Assembly: GCA_017893485.1 (NCBI GenBank)
Contig: JACEHZ010000208.1
Location: 186,001 to 250,000 of the forward strand
Direction: 5' to 3'
Source: Hemerocallis citrina
Lineage: Eukaryota; Streptophyta; Magnoliopsida; Asparagales; Asphodelaceae
Length of the DNA stretch: 64,000 nt
The translations under genes were made by a program, and so were the position numbers. Shown here piece by piece: positions 54,736-64,000 of this stretch (the stretch's first letter is position 1; every line of letters begins with the position of its first letter). The notes beneath the pieces were generated by a model, which made no database searches, was not told where the DNA came from, and saw nothing but the letters and a program-made list of their open reading frames with translations.

Positions 54736-55513
54736 TTTTGGAGAGATGAGAGTGAGGGAGAGGCGAAAGAGGGAGGGGATTTTTTTTGTTGTTGTTGTTG
54801 GTTGGTTATATGTGGATGCGAGCTTGAACACGGAGTACAACGGGATACTAGTACGCTTGGTTATATATTGTTCGGGTCGGGATCCCCAGTTCAGACCCGA
54901 GATTTTCTTCTTTTTCTCGAGGGGTTTTACATATTAGTCCCTACTAAAAGTGAGGAATGATAATATACCACGTGACATGCCGAACAACAACAGCACGATG
55001 GTTTCCTCTGTCACCCTCTCCTTTTCCTTCCTTTCCTACCACCGCAACCAACCACAAGAGTTGGCTGATCGCGATTATCATCGGTGAGCAGAAGAAAGTC
55101 GGTGGTATGCAATGAACATCAATATATATATATATAATGATCCGGTTAAACATGTTTTAATGTGGTTTTCTAAGGTTAACACAAAGAAATAGATTAAGAT
55201 AGATACGGTTTTAGTTTTCTTGAGTCTTGATGAATATCGAGATCCATGTTTTTGTGATATTTCGGACCGTACAAGTTGTAATCTTCTTTATGTATCAATA
55301 TTAACTCCACTCATTTATCCGATATAATTTTCTGTTTGGTGTTTGAATTTTTCTTATTGCTTGTAAATTATTTATTTATCGACATTATAGTGTATTTGAG
55401 ATTCCAAATTTTCAACAGGATGATTATAAACAAGGTAACAAGTAATGTCATCCGGGATTTGGTTGATCAGAGTGACAGAAACATATGTGAGAGAAAATGA
55501 GCGGTGTTATATC
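54736..55513. other. 5' flank of the TraB-like gene
   Basis: Probable promoter region. It has tatatatatata at 55123-55135 and other AT runs, but no gene that I can support. Short frames here are not convincing. Confidence 0.4.
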
Positions 55514-55682
55514 CAGTGGCGGAGACAGGATTTCCATCCAGCGGGAGCGAAATCACAAGAACTAAACGAAGAAGAAGCGAGCAGTAGAACAAGAGGGAGC
55601 GGGTCGGGTGGCATGAGGAGCGATTGTATTGGCCTTTACTTGTGAGCCACGCTGAGGGAGAGCGCTGCATGGACTTCCATTA

Positions 55683-55735
<53 letters not shown>

Positions 55736-55810
55736 ACACCTATAGAAAGGGCCGGCCTAAACTCAGGGGGAGCGGCTGCTCACCCTGGCTTTGGTGTGGC
55801 TTCGCCACTG
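55514..55810. mobile_element. hAT-type MITE, 297 bp, with a 50-nt A run
   Basis: Ends cagtggcgga and ttcgccactg are inverted, and flanks gttatatc at 55506-55513 and 55811-55818 are a perfect 8-bp duplication. An uninterrupted run of about 45-50 A (about 55687-55733) lies inside. Non-coding. Confidence 0.92.
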
Positions 55811-55872
55811 GTTATATCTAAATATAGATTACATTTGAGATCCAAACTCTAGAGTTTTATGTGGTTTTATGC

Positions 55873-56529
55873 TGATATGGCTAAAAAATAGGATTAAATC
55901 GGGACCGTTCATATCGGACACGAATCTTAAAGCTCAGGGGTAAAACGGTAATTTCGCCTACAAACGGGTCTGAAATGGGAACTGGGTCTTTATTCAAAGC
56001 CCAATAACTCATGAACGGATCCACGTCAACTGGGTACGGGTTCCAACCCGCTGCATGCCCGGTCCAGCAAGATACAATCAAGGTCCCTGATTAGATCTAA
56101 ATTAACGGCCATGATTCACATCTATCTTTTAACCGGGGATTAGGGATTAAATTCCTTAACTGATTACAGGGAATATACCTTATCAGATTACATGCCTTAT
56201 TTGATTACGAGGAATATTCCTCATCTAATCACGGGGATTACATTCCTAAAACCAGTCCCTAAGACGCCTATAAATACCCCCCATCCATCTCCATTGAGAG
56301 GTAATCAGTATTTTCTCAATTTACGCTCTTTCTTAATCATTTCTGATTACTGACTTGAGCGTCGGAGGGTGCGTCGCCGGGATCCCCCCCGGTGTCTCGC
56401 ACTTTTTGCAGGTTAACAGCGGGAGTCAACGATCAATCTCCGACGGATCAGGTTAGGTTTTGTTATTCAGGTTTTTTTCGAACTCACAAATTCTGTCTGT
56501 TTACCCCCACACCAGATTTAGCGATAACA
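55873..56529 (+). repeat. 5' LTR of the gag-only element
   Basis: 657 bp. TATAAATA at 56269-56276 marks the likely core promoter. It shares gagcgtcggagggtgcgtcg and other R/U5 blocks with the Tat LTR. Confidence 0.93.
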
Positions 56530-56600
56530 GATTGGCGCCGTCTGTGGGAAAACCAAACGAATAGCAGCCCCTCTTCCCGTTGGTCCGATCTTCTCCAGCC

Positions 56601-58363
56601 ATGCCTCCGAGAAAAGTCAGGTCCAGAGGGTCCAACCGCGAGCCCAACCCCGCCGATCAGCAAGAGGTAGTCCCCGTCCAACCCGCTCCGCAGCAGGGAC
56701 AACCCTCGCCTCAAGTGGAGGACCCTCTTCAACAAGATCAGCCTCCTCTTCAGAATCAGGAACCCCCCAAGGGTCCCACCGGTCCTCAGAATGCCGGTGC
56801 GGGAGGCTCCCACATGAAGCAACCTCTCCATCAAGACCGCGTCTCCATGCACAAAGCCTCTACGGATTCCATGGCCTCTCATAATCCTCAAAACCGGCAG
56901 AAGGTGGAGGACTTACGCCACCGTCTGGACGAGAAGCGGGCCCGAGAGGGAGCCTCCCGCCAACAACGTCCGGGTGAGCGATCCCCTCACCGCCGAGACT
57001 ACAGAAGATCCCCTGTCCGAAGGGGAAGGAGGGAGTCCCCCGAGCATTACAGAAGGAGGCACTCCCCCGCAGATCGGCAACAGCCCAGGAACAATGGGGC
57101 ACCAATCACCCGTGCCGAGTTCCAGCAGTTCCAAGCAATGGTACAACAGGCACTCAACCTCCGTCAAAACCCTAATGAGCCGAAGGCCCCGTCCCCTCCT
57201 CCAGTCCGAAGCCCTCGCCGACGGCCCCCATCTCCTCGTCCCGCTCCTACCAACTCCCGGCGTACCCCAAGTCCTCGTCGCTCCCGAAGTTACCATCGCC
57301 GCAGCCCTCGCTCTCCCTCCTACGAAGACGAGTCTAGAGGCTCGGCTGATCACCGTCAGAGGGACGACGCCATGATTGCCGTCTTCATGAGGTAGAGAGG
57401 CGCCTGGGTCAGATAGGTCGAGAAGAAGAGCTTAGGGGGAGGACCCTACGTCCTACTCGACCCCCTTTCTCCCGAACCATTGTGGATGCACCTGTGCCGT
57501 TCGGCTTCAAACCTCCCCAATTTGAGACTTACACCGGGGAGACTGACCCCGTTGACCACATTGAGAGCTTCAAGACTCTCATGCTCATCCACCAAGCTTC
57601 CAATGCCCTGCTGTGCAAGACATTCCCTGCTACTCTCAAGGGCTCGGCTCGGGAATGATACTCCCGCCTCGCCCCGTCTTCCATATTCTCCTTCGAGCAG
57701 TTCGAAACACTCTTCATCACCCACTTCGTGAGTAGCAGGCGCACGGAGAAGACCAGCATCTCACTCCTCCAGCTCAGGCAAGAGAAAGGTGAGAAGTTAA
57801 GAGACTATGTGAAGAGGTTCACAGCTGAAGCCAGGTCTATAGCTTCCCTCGACCAATCCGTCGCAACGGCCGCCTTCCAATCCAATGTCTTCAATTCCAG
57901 CCTCCGTTCCTCTCTTGCTAAGAAGCCTCCACAGAACTTTGCCGACCTCCTTCTCAGGTGTGAAAAGTACATTCGGGCCGAAGAAGCCCTCGACCCCCTT
58001 GCTCTGGAGGAGACATCTTCCGGGAACAAACGGAAGAACACAAGTGAAGAGGAGTCTCAAAAATCCCAGAAGGACAACAATGGACAGCGCCGTTCGACTC
58101 CACGTTTTGAGAAGTTCACCCTCCTCATTGCTAATATATCAGAAGTCCTTATGGAGGTGGACAAGGAAGGACTACTCCGCGCTCCCCCTAGAATGAATAC
58201 CCCTGGCAAGAAAAGGGACAAAGATAAGTGGTGCCGCTTTCACAGGGACCACAGCCACGACACGGATGATTGTCGGGCTCTCAAGGGGGAGATCGAAGAA
58301 CTCGTACAGCGGGGACACCTGACCAAGTTCATCCAAAAAGAGGGGGCCGAGCTTCCCCTCTGA
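56601..58363 (+). pseudogene. Gag of the gag-only element, one frameshift and one stop
   Basis: The ATG at 56601 opens MPPRKVRSRGSN. An SR- and Pro-rich N-terminus of about 260 residues (many RR, SP and PR pairs) is followed by the gag domain: FKPPQFETYTGETDPVDHIE, LMLIHQASNALLCKTFPAT, VKRFTAEARSIASLDQS and LLLRCEKYIRAEEA. After it comes a zinc-knuckle-like WCRFHRDHSHDTDDCRALK and the end QKEGAELPL at 58363. A frameshift lies near 57370-57395 (after RQRDDAM), and TGA replaces TGG at 57656-57658 (RE then YS; the Tat copy has REWYS). Its C-terminus ends where protease would begin. Confidence 0.88.
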
Positions 58364-58610
58364 GAAGACAACAAACGAATCGAAGGGCCCGGCGAGCTTC
58401 AAGACTCAGAACCTCCCAGCTCCTCCCAAGAGGTCTTCACCTTATCGTAGAAGTAGGATTTTGATTTTCAATAAGGCCGAAGCTTGTAACCCGGCCAATA
58501 GCATGTAATAATGGCTCGCCCTATTGAAGCAGCCACCTAGTTTATTTCAATAAAACTTTACGTTTTTCCATTGGAGATTGTTGCTCTCGCTTCATCTCAA
58601 TCTCTCCGAG
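58364..58610 (+). other. Junction between gag and the 115-bp repeats
   Basis: Short non-coding stretch with aataaaac (58549-58556). In the Tat element protease, RT, RNase H and integrase occupy the interval between gag and the repeats; here it is about 250 bp. Confidence 0.6.
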
Positions 58611-58619
58611 TCACGACTC

Positions 58620-59145
58620 GCTAAATGGTGAGTTCGGAGTCCAGCTTCCCCTACATGGCTGCTCCCGCAACTTACTAAGCTCTTGGCAACGATGGTTTCG
58701 GAGTCCAACACTTGGTTCGATTCTGCTTCGAATAACTTGCTCCTAAGCGGGTTAGAAGTGGTTCGCCATTCGGAATTGCTCCCACAACCGTTGAACTTTT
58801 CTAACGATGGTTCCGGAGTCCAACACTTGGTTCGATTCTGCTTCGAATAACTTGCTCTTAAGCGGGTTAGAAGTGGTTCGCCATTCGGAATTGCTCCCAC
58901 AACCGTTGAATAACCCTAACGATGGTTCCGGAGTCCAACACTTGGTTCGATTCTGCTTCGAATAACTTGCTCTTAAGCGGGTTAGAAGTGGTTCGCCATT
59001 CGGAATTGCTCCCACAACCGTTGAATAACTCTAACGATGGTTCCGGAGTCCAACACTTGGCTCGATTCTACTTCGCAAGTTCGCTGTTAAGCGAGCTAGA
59101 AGTGGTTCGCCATTCGGAATTGCTCCCACAACCGTTGATTCCCTC
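58620..59145. repeat. 115-bp tandem repeats shared with the Tat element
   Basis: The word gaagtggttcgccattcgg recurs at 58755, 58870, 58985 and 59099, a period of 114-115 bp. Each unit holds gcggttagaagtgg-type and cggaattgctcccacaaccg blocks, the reverse complement of the array at 13575-14240, so the direction relative to the element is the same. Confidence 0.92.
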
Positions 59146-59540
59146 ACTTAAATAACGAGTTCGGAGCCCACAACTTTCTCCTAGGGTTGCTCCTCAAACT
59201 CATCTTCCAAATGGCTCTCTCCTAAAGCCAAGCTCTTCGCTCTGCTAACCTCAAAGAGTGGGTCTTCCCATGGCTCCTATGTGGGTCTTCCCAGCACATC
59301 TTCTCTGCCCCTAGGAGTGGAGTCCTTCTTCAAAAATCCCCAAAAACCAAAACTCTCCTCAACCTCATGAATACAAGAATGTTGCGGGGCTATTTTGACC
59401 ATGAAGGAGGGTGAATCTTCATCTCACTCCTAAAGAGAAGTTGTAGATCTTCGAATTAGCTTCGAAACAAGGGGTCGTACGCCCCGAGCCGACCTCCGTA
59501 GCACCGGAAACATCAAGAAGAACTCTGCAGGGAAAATTAG
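59146..59540. other. Non-coding spacer in the gag-only element
   Basis: It contains a short direct repeat, gtgggtcttccca and gtgggtcttcccag, at about 59260 and 59281. No gene seen. Confidence 0.5.
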
Positions 59541-59544
59541 AGTT

Positions 59545-60060
59545 CGGCACCCGCTGCCGAGCGTTCTTGACACCGACCGTATTACGGGCTTGAGTTCGGC
59601 ACCCGCGCCGAGCGTTCTTGCCACCGACCGTATTACGGGCTTGAGTTCGGCAGTCAAGACCACCAAAAAATCAACAAGTCTCAAACCTCGGCACAAGCTG
59701 CCGAGCGTTCTTGACACCGACCGTATTACGGGCTTGAGTTCGGCACCCGCGCCGAGCGTTCTTGCCACCGACCGTATTACGGGCTTGAGTTCGGCAGTCA
59801 AGACCACCAAAAAATCAACAAGTCTCAAACCTCGGCACAAGATGCCGAGCGTTCTTGACATGGACCGTATTACGGGCTCGAGCCTCGGCACCAGCGCCGA
59901 GCGTTCTTGCCACCGACCGTCTTACGGGCTTGAGTTCGGCAGTCAAGATCTCCAAAAAACCTCTAAGTCTCGAGTCCCGGCACCAGCTGCTGAGCGTTCT
60001 TGCCACCGACCGTTTTACGGGCTTGAGTTCGGCACCAGCCGCCGAACGCTCTCAGCACAA
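59545..60060. repeat. Repeats of gccgagcgttcttg...accgaccgtattacgggcttgag
   Basis: Units of about 50 and 90 bp alternate, with gagcgttcttg recurring about seven times between 59559 and 60001, each followed by caccgaccgt(a/c)ttacgggcttg. Three more copies lie at 61119-61350. Pieces of the same word also occur at 61083 and 62600. Confidence 0.85.
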
Positions 60061-60094
60061 GACCCACGAACAACAAGAAAAAAGGGGAGAGACA

Positions 60095-62610
60095 AGGGGC
60101 CGGGTTCGGACCCATTAAGGGGACCCGAACCCAAACCAAAATGCCACGTCACCCTCCTTCTTTCTCCTCCTACTTTCGGCGCCAAAACCAAAAAAGCAAA
60201 GAAGAAAACCCAACTTTCCTTCGAAAGCTTCTAACGGCAGCCGTTTCCACCTCCAGCAAGCTCCAACCCACCACATGCCGAGCTCCACCGCCATGGCCGA
60301 ACGCCTCCATCGCCAGCTTCACTCTCCACCGAGCTCAAGAAGTCATCGCCGAGCTCCATCCTCGACGAACCCACGGGAGAGCTCCACTCCCCCATCGCCG
60401 AGCTCGGCCCATCTCCTCCCCGAGCTGCCTTCGTCGTCGAAGCTCCGAACACCACCTCCGACGAGCTATCCTCGACCAAGCTCTCCCTAGCTCGCCGAGC
60501 TACTCCCACAGTCGAGCTCCGTCACCACCTCCGACGAGCTCTCCTCGACCAAGCTCTCCCTAGCTCGCCGAGCTACTCCCACAATCGAGCTCCGTCACCA
60601 CCTCCGACGACCTCTCCTCGACCACGCTCTCCCTAGCTCGCCGAGCTACTCCCACAGTCGAGCTCCGTCACCACCTCGACGAGCTCCGAACTACGCGAGC
60701 TCCGCCTCCATCTTCATGGCCGAACTTATATTCTCCGTCGAGCTCAAAGATCACCGCCTCCTCCGAGTTCGAGAACTCCATGGCCAAGCTCGGGGACTCC
60801 GTCACCCTCGTCATCGTCGAGCTCCCTCACTCCGTCGCCGAGCTCCAACCTCGCGAGCTCCCTCCCTCGTCTCCCTCAACCGAGCCCCTCTCCCTCCAAG
60901 CTCGACCTCTCCACTGCGCCAGTCGAGGTCGGAGAGGGTGCATGTTCGGGGGCAGGGCGACGTGGCCAACGTCGAAGCGGAGCGGAAGAGAAAGAGAGAA
61001 GCTGGCGCGAACAAAAAAAAAAAAGTCAACGCATACCGTTGACTACGCCACGTGTCGCCCACGTGGACTTCGGCCACCTTTTTCGAGCGTTCGGCACCAG
61101 TTGAGTTCGGCATCCGCTCCGAGCGTTCTTGCCACCGACCATCTTACGGGCTTGAGTTCGGCAGTCAAGATCTCCAAAAAATCTCTAAGTCTCGAGCCTC
61201 GGCACCAGCGCCGAGCGTTCTTGCCACCGACCGTCTTACGGGCTTGAGTTCGGCAGTCAAGATCTCCAAAAAATCTCTAAGTCTCAAGCCTCGGCACCAG
61301 CTGCCGAGCGTTCTCGACACCGACCATATTGCGGGCTTGAGTTTGGCACCAGTTGAGTTCGGCGCCAGCACAGACCCAAAAAAAAAAGGGGGGGGGGGGG
61401 GCTGGGTTCGGACCCATTAAGGATCCAAACCCGAACCCACCATCCCAGACCCACTTCTTCTCCAACTGACTTGGCGCCAAAAACCAAGGAACAAAAAAAA
61501 ACAGCTCCTTTCTTCTTCTTCACCGAGCATCCATGCGAAATGAACCCAACGGAGAGCGCCAAACTCCTAGCTCCTCCATCACCCCGAGCTTCACCATGGC
61601 CAACGTCCGCAACCAAGCTCTACTCCACCTCGTCATCACCGAGATCCAATCGAGCTTTCCTCCACAACCGAACGCCATCACGGAGCTCCCCATGACAGCT
61701 GATGTCCCCTTCGACGAGCTTCGAAGCGCATGGCCGAGCTCCACCTTCGCCTCCTTCACGAGCTCAGTTTCCTCCACTCCGAGCTCCGCCTCCACCATTG
61801 CCAAGACCTGCCGTCATGATCTAGCTCGCTGCTGAACGCCATCGAGCTCCGGTGCTGAGCTCGAAGCTTCATCAAAACTTCGAGTCCACGTCGTCGCGGC
61901 TCCCCCACTTCGCGAGCTCCCCTCGCCGACCACTCGCAACAGCCGAGTCTCCCCTCCGTCGTCAAGCTCCCTCTCCACCATTACCGAAGCTCTTCTCCCT
62001 TGTAGTCGAGCTCCCTACGCTCGAGCCTCCCTCAACAACACTGAGAACCCGAGCTCCAAGCTCCTCGCCACCTTCATCGGATAGGTCCTCGCCACCTTTT
62101 CCTCTAGATAAGCCCCGAACTCCGAGCTCGCCTCTTCTCCTCGCCGTGCGCGCACGAGCAGCCGAAGCCCAGTCGAGCTCGAACCCATCGCCATGGGGTC
62201 GACGAGCTCCATCTTCACCGAAGCTCCCATTCTCGTCGAGCTCACCACCGCGTCGAGCTCTCCCACAGTCGAGCTCCGTCACCGCCTCGACGAGATCCGA
62301 ACTACGCGAGCTCCGTCCCCATCGAATCATTGGCCGAGCTCCGTTCCAACGCCGAACCCAGTACTGAGCTCGCTTACTGAAGCTGTCGAGCTCTCCCTCT
62401 CTCCGAGCTCCTCCCTCTCACCAAGCTCCTCCATCGAGCTCCACTTCGTGAGCGTCTGGCGCCTCGAGAACTGACGAAGAAAGAAGAAAAAGGGCAGTAG
62501 CGGGAAAGAAAGAGAAAAGAAAAAAAAAAAAAAAATTTCTATTAAAGGTCAAACTTTGACTGCCACGTGTCTTCCACACGGACTTCGGCCACTTTGCCGA
62601 GCGTTCATGG
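60095..62610. repeat. Two-copy tandem duplication of a GAGCTC-rich block (60095-61090 and 61400-62610)
   Basis: Each copy runs from gggttcggacccattaagg, through a sequence dense in gagctc words, to an A run and then ttgac...gccacgtgtc...cacg(t)ggacttcggcca. Inside copy 1 a 72-bp unit (ctcgccgagctactcccaca...) is repeated three times at 60480-60690. Open frames on both strands are Ser/Pro/Arg-rich and have no domain; I judge them non-coding. Confidence 0.75.
61048..61066. promoter_or_regulatory. Palindrome with two G-box cores
   Basis: Sequence ccacgtg tcgcc cacgtgg, a perfect inverted repeat of 7 bp with a 5-bp centre, giving two CACGTG cores. A decayed version (gccacgtgtcttccacacgg) is at the equivalent place in the second block near 62562-62581. 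CACGTG is the G-box bound by plant bZIP and bHLH factors; binding here is only inferred. Confidence 0.5.
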
Positions 62611-63156
62611 CACCGACCCTATTACACCAAAAAATGGCCTCCTCTTTCTCCTCCCGATGCGCGCCCGCTTGATCGTGATCAACGCACACGATCGTGCCAC
62701 GTGTCAGGTATTATTTAATTTAATTACTTTATTTGTTTAATTGTTTTTTTTATTTTAAAAATCCGAAAAAATATTTAAAAAATCGGAAAAAATTAATTAA
62801 AAATTCTAAAAATAATTATTAATTCAGAAAAATTATTTTAAAATTCTGGAAAAATAATTATTAAATTAGAATAATTAATTAATATTTTCGATAATTAATT
62901 ATTTAATTCGGAAAATGAATAAAAAATTCAAAAAAAAATGAATAAAAAATTCAGAAAAATCTGGAAAAATCACCAAAAATCCAGAAAATTCTGAGGATAT
63001 TTTTGGGTATCTTACAAGCCCAGAATGACACCGTTACACCCCCGAGCGAGATCCTAAGTCCCTTAAAGAACACCGATAAAATCCCGTACGCCATTAGAAC
63101 AATAAAACTACTCCTCAAAGGCTAATCAAACTCAGTCTCTAGGAGTGGGGGGCTCG
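62611..63156. other. AT-rich stretch before the 3' LTR of the gag-only element
   Basis: Rich in aaaat(c/t)cgg and aattaatta words (62715-62990), then ctcctcaaaggctaatcaaactcagtctc and the purine tract. The Tat element has a similar AT-rich stretch at 4860-5100. Confidence 0.6.
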
Positions 63157-63813
63157 TGATATGGCTAAAAAATAGGATTAAATCGGGACCGTTCACATCG
63201 GACACGAATCTTAAAGCTCAGGGGTAAAACGGTAATTTCGCCTACAAACGGGTCTGAAATGGGAACTGGGTCTTTATTCAAAGCCCAATAACTCATGAAC
63301 GGATCTACGTCAACTGGGTACGGGTTCCAACCCGCTGCATGCCCGGTCCAGCAAGATACAATCAAGGTCCCTGATTAGATCTAAATCAACGGCCATGATT
63401 CACATCTATCTTTTCACCGGGGATTAGGGATTAAATTCCTTAACTGATTACAGGGAATATACCTTATCAGATTACATGCCTTATCTGATTACGAGGAATA
63501 TTCCTCATCTAATCACGGGGATTACATTCCTAAAACCAGTCCCTAAGACGCCTATAAATACCCCCCATCCATCTCCATTGAGAGGTAATCAGTATTTTCT
63601 CAATTTACGCTCTTTCTTAATCATTTCTGATTACTGACTTGAGCGTCGGAGGGTGCGTCACCGGGATCCCCCCCGGTGTCTCGCACTTTTTGCAGGTTAA
63701 CAGCGGGAGTCAACGATCAATCTCCGACGGATCAGGTTAGGTTTTGTTATTCAGGTTTTTCTCGAACTCACAAATTCTGTCTGTTTACCCCCACACCAGA
63801 TTTAGCGGTAACA
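63157..63813 (+). repeat. 3' LTR of the gag-only element
   Basis: 657 bp, eight differences from 55873-56529. It ends with the canonical ggtaaca, where the 5' LTR has gataaca. Confidence 0.93.
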
Positions 63814-63818
63814 TATGC

Positions 63819-64000
63819 ATTGCACCCTATCACTACTCATTACTAATTTGTGGGTATACTATATCTTCTGATCGATTCAGTATCTGAAAAACACTGTAAA
63901 CAGCAAAATATATACAATTCTATTTGACTAACAAATCACATAGGTCAACATTTATATGCAATACTATCTGGTTAGTGACTACACGATAAGTTATAAAAAA
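63819..64000. other. Flanking sequence to the end of the window
   Basis: AT-rich, no feature that I can support. With 55819-55867 it forms the site into which the gag-only element inserted. Confidence 0.5.

Larger units (their letters stand above)
55873..63813 (+). mobile_element. Gag-only LTR retrotransposon (TR-GAG type), related to the Tat element
   Basis: The LTRs are 55873-56529 and 63157-63813 (657 bp each, eight differences, 1.2%). Perfect duplications tatgc lie at 55868-55872 and 63814-63818. A primer-binding site TTGGCGCCGTCTGTGGGA follows at 56532-56549, and a purine tract AGGAGTGGGGGG precedes the 3' LTR (63141-63152). It carries gag but no protease, RT, RNase H or integrase. LTR ends (TGATATGGCTAAAAA), gag and the 115-bp repeats match the Tat element at 4114-30565, so it likely depends on proteins of that family. 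Confidence 0.93.

Noticed and set aside
55687..55733. Poly(A) tail of a retroposed gene
   Set aside because: It lies inside a hAT MITE with terminal inverted repeats and an 8-bp target duplication, so it is an internal A run.
59430..59891. 153-codon minus ORF with repeated SVARTLG and SVSRTLG words
   Set aside because: The protein repeat only mirrors the DNA repeat at 59545-60060; no independent sign of coding.

Overview
This window reads as a piece of an angiosperm nuclear genome, most likely a eudicot. The evidence is GT-AG spliced plant-type coding, a plastid-type TraB-family gene, PIF/Harbinger and hAT elements, L1-type LINEs, Ty1/copia and Ty3/gypsy elements (including a Tat-lineage element with a second RNase H), and no bacterial-style operons. 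Only one ordinary host gene is visible. It is a TraB/PrgY-like gene on the minus strand: exon 1 lies at 54361-54735 and the last three exons at 43881-44151, 42558-42844 and 39984-40425. Its roughly 10 kb first intron is full of transposons. Almost everything else is transposable element.

Positions 1-32660 are a deep nest. The outermost layer is a large inverted repeat (arms 31529-31980 and 32205-32660) containing copia-LTR-like sequence. A PIF/Harbinger element (before 1 to 4113, then 30566-31525; minus sense) sits in its left arm. A Tat-lineage gypsy retrotransposon (4114-30565, minus sense, LTRs 592 bp, TSD accgt/acagt) sits in the Harbinger. Two further elements sit in the Tat element: a 2,850-bp solo LTR (8694-11543, TSD gggac) and a very young large-LTR non-autonomous element (16712-26420, LTRs 3,757 bp with only three differences seen, TSD gactt) that splits the reverse transcriptase from its RNase H. 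The Tat element carries gag, protease, RT, RNase H, a second RNase H and integrase on the minus strand. On the opposite strand, between pol and the 3' LTR, it carries a spliced antisense gene with a PF04195-like ('putative gypsy type transposon') region and a coiled-coil tail.

Positions 32390-39420 hold a copia LTR fragment, a family of 22-25 bp palindromes, a minus-strand L1-type LINE (about 33008-36800), a 1,063-bp copia solo LTR (37717-38779, TSD gagag) and CACTA-like subterminal repeats. Positions 39984-54735 hold the TraB-like gene. Its introns contain MITEs, a truncated copia element (45071-50981, TSD tggtg), a 2,926-bp solo LTR inside the right copia LTR (47887-50812, TSD ggaac), a plus-strand LINE fragment and Helitron-like tandem units.

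Positions 55514-63818 hold a hAT MITE (TSD gttatatc) and a 7.9-kb gag-only LTR element (55873-63813, 657-bp LTRs, TSD tatgc). The latter shares LTR ends, gag and 115-bp tandem repeats with the Tat element, so it looks like a non-autonomous partner of that family.

The most unusual observations are a 48-nt copy of the 5' part of initiator tRNA-Met inside the element that also uses this tRNA for priming, the spliced antisense gene of the Tat element, and the shared 115-bp repeat arrays linking the autonomous and gag-only elements.
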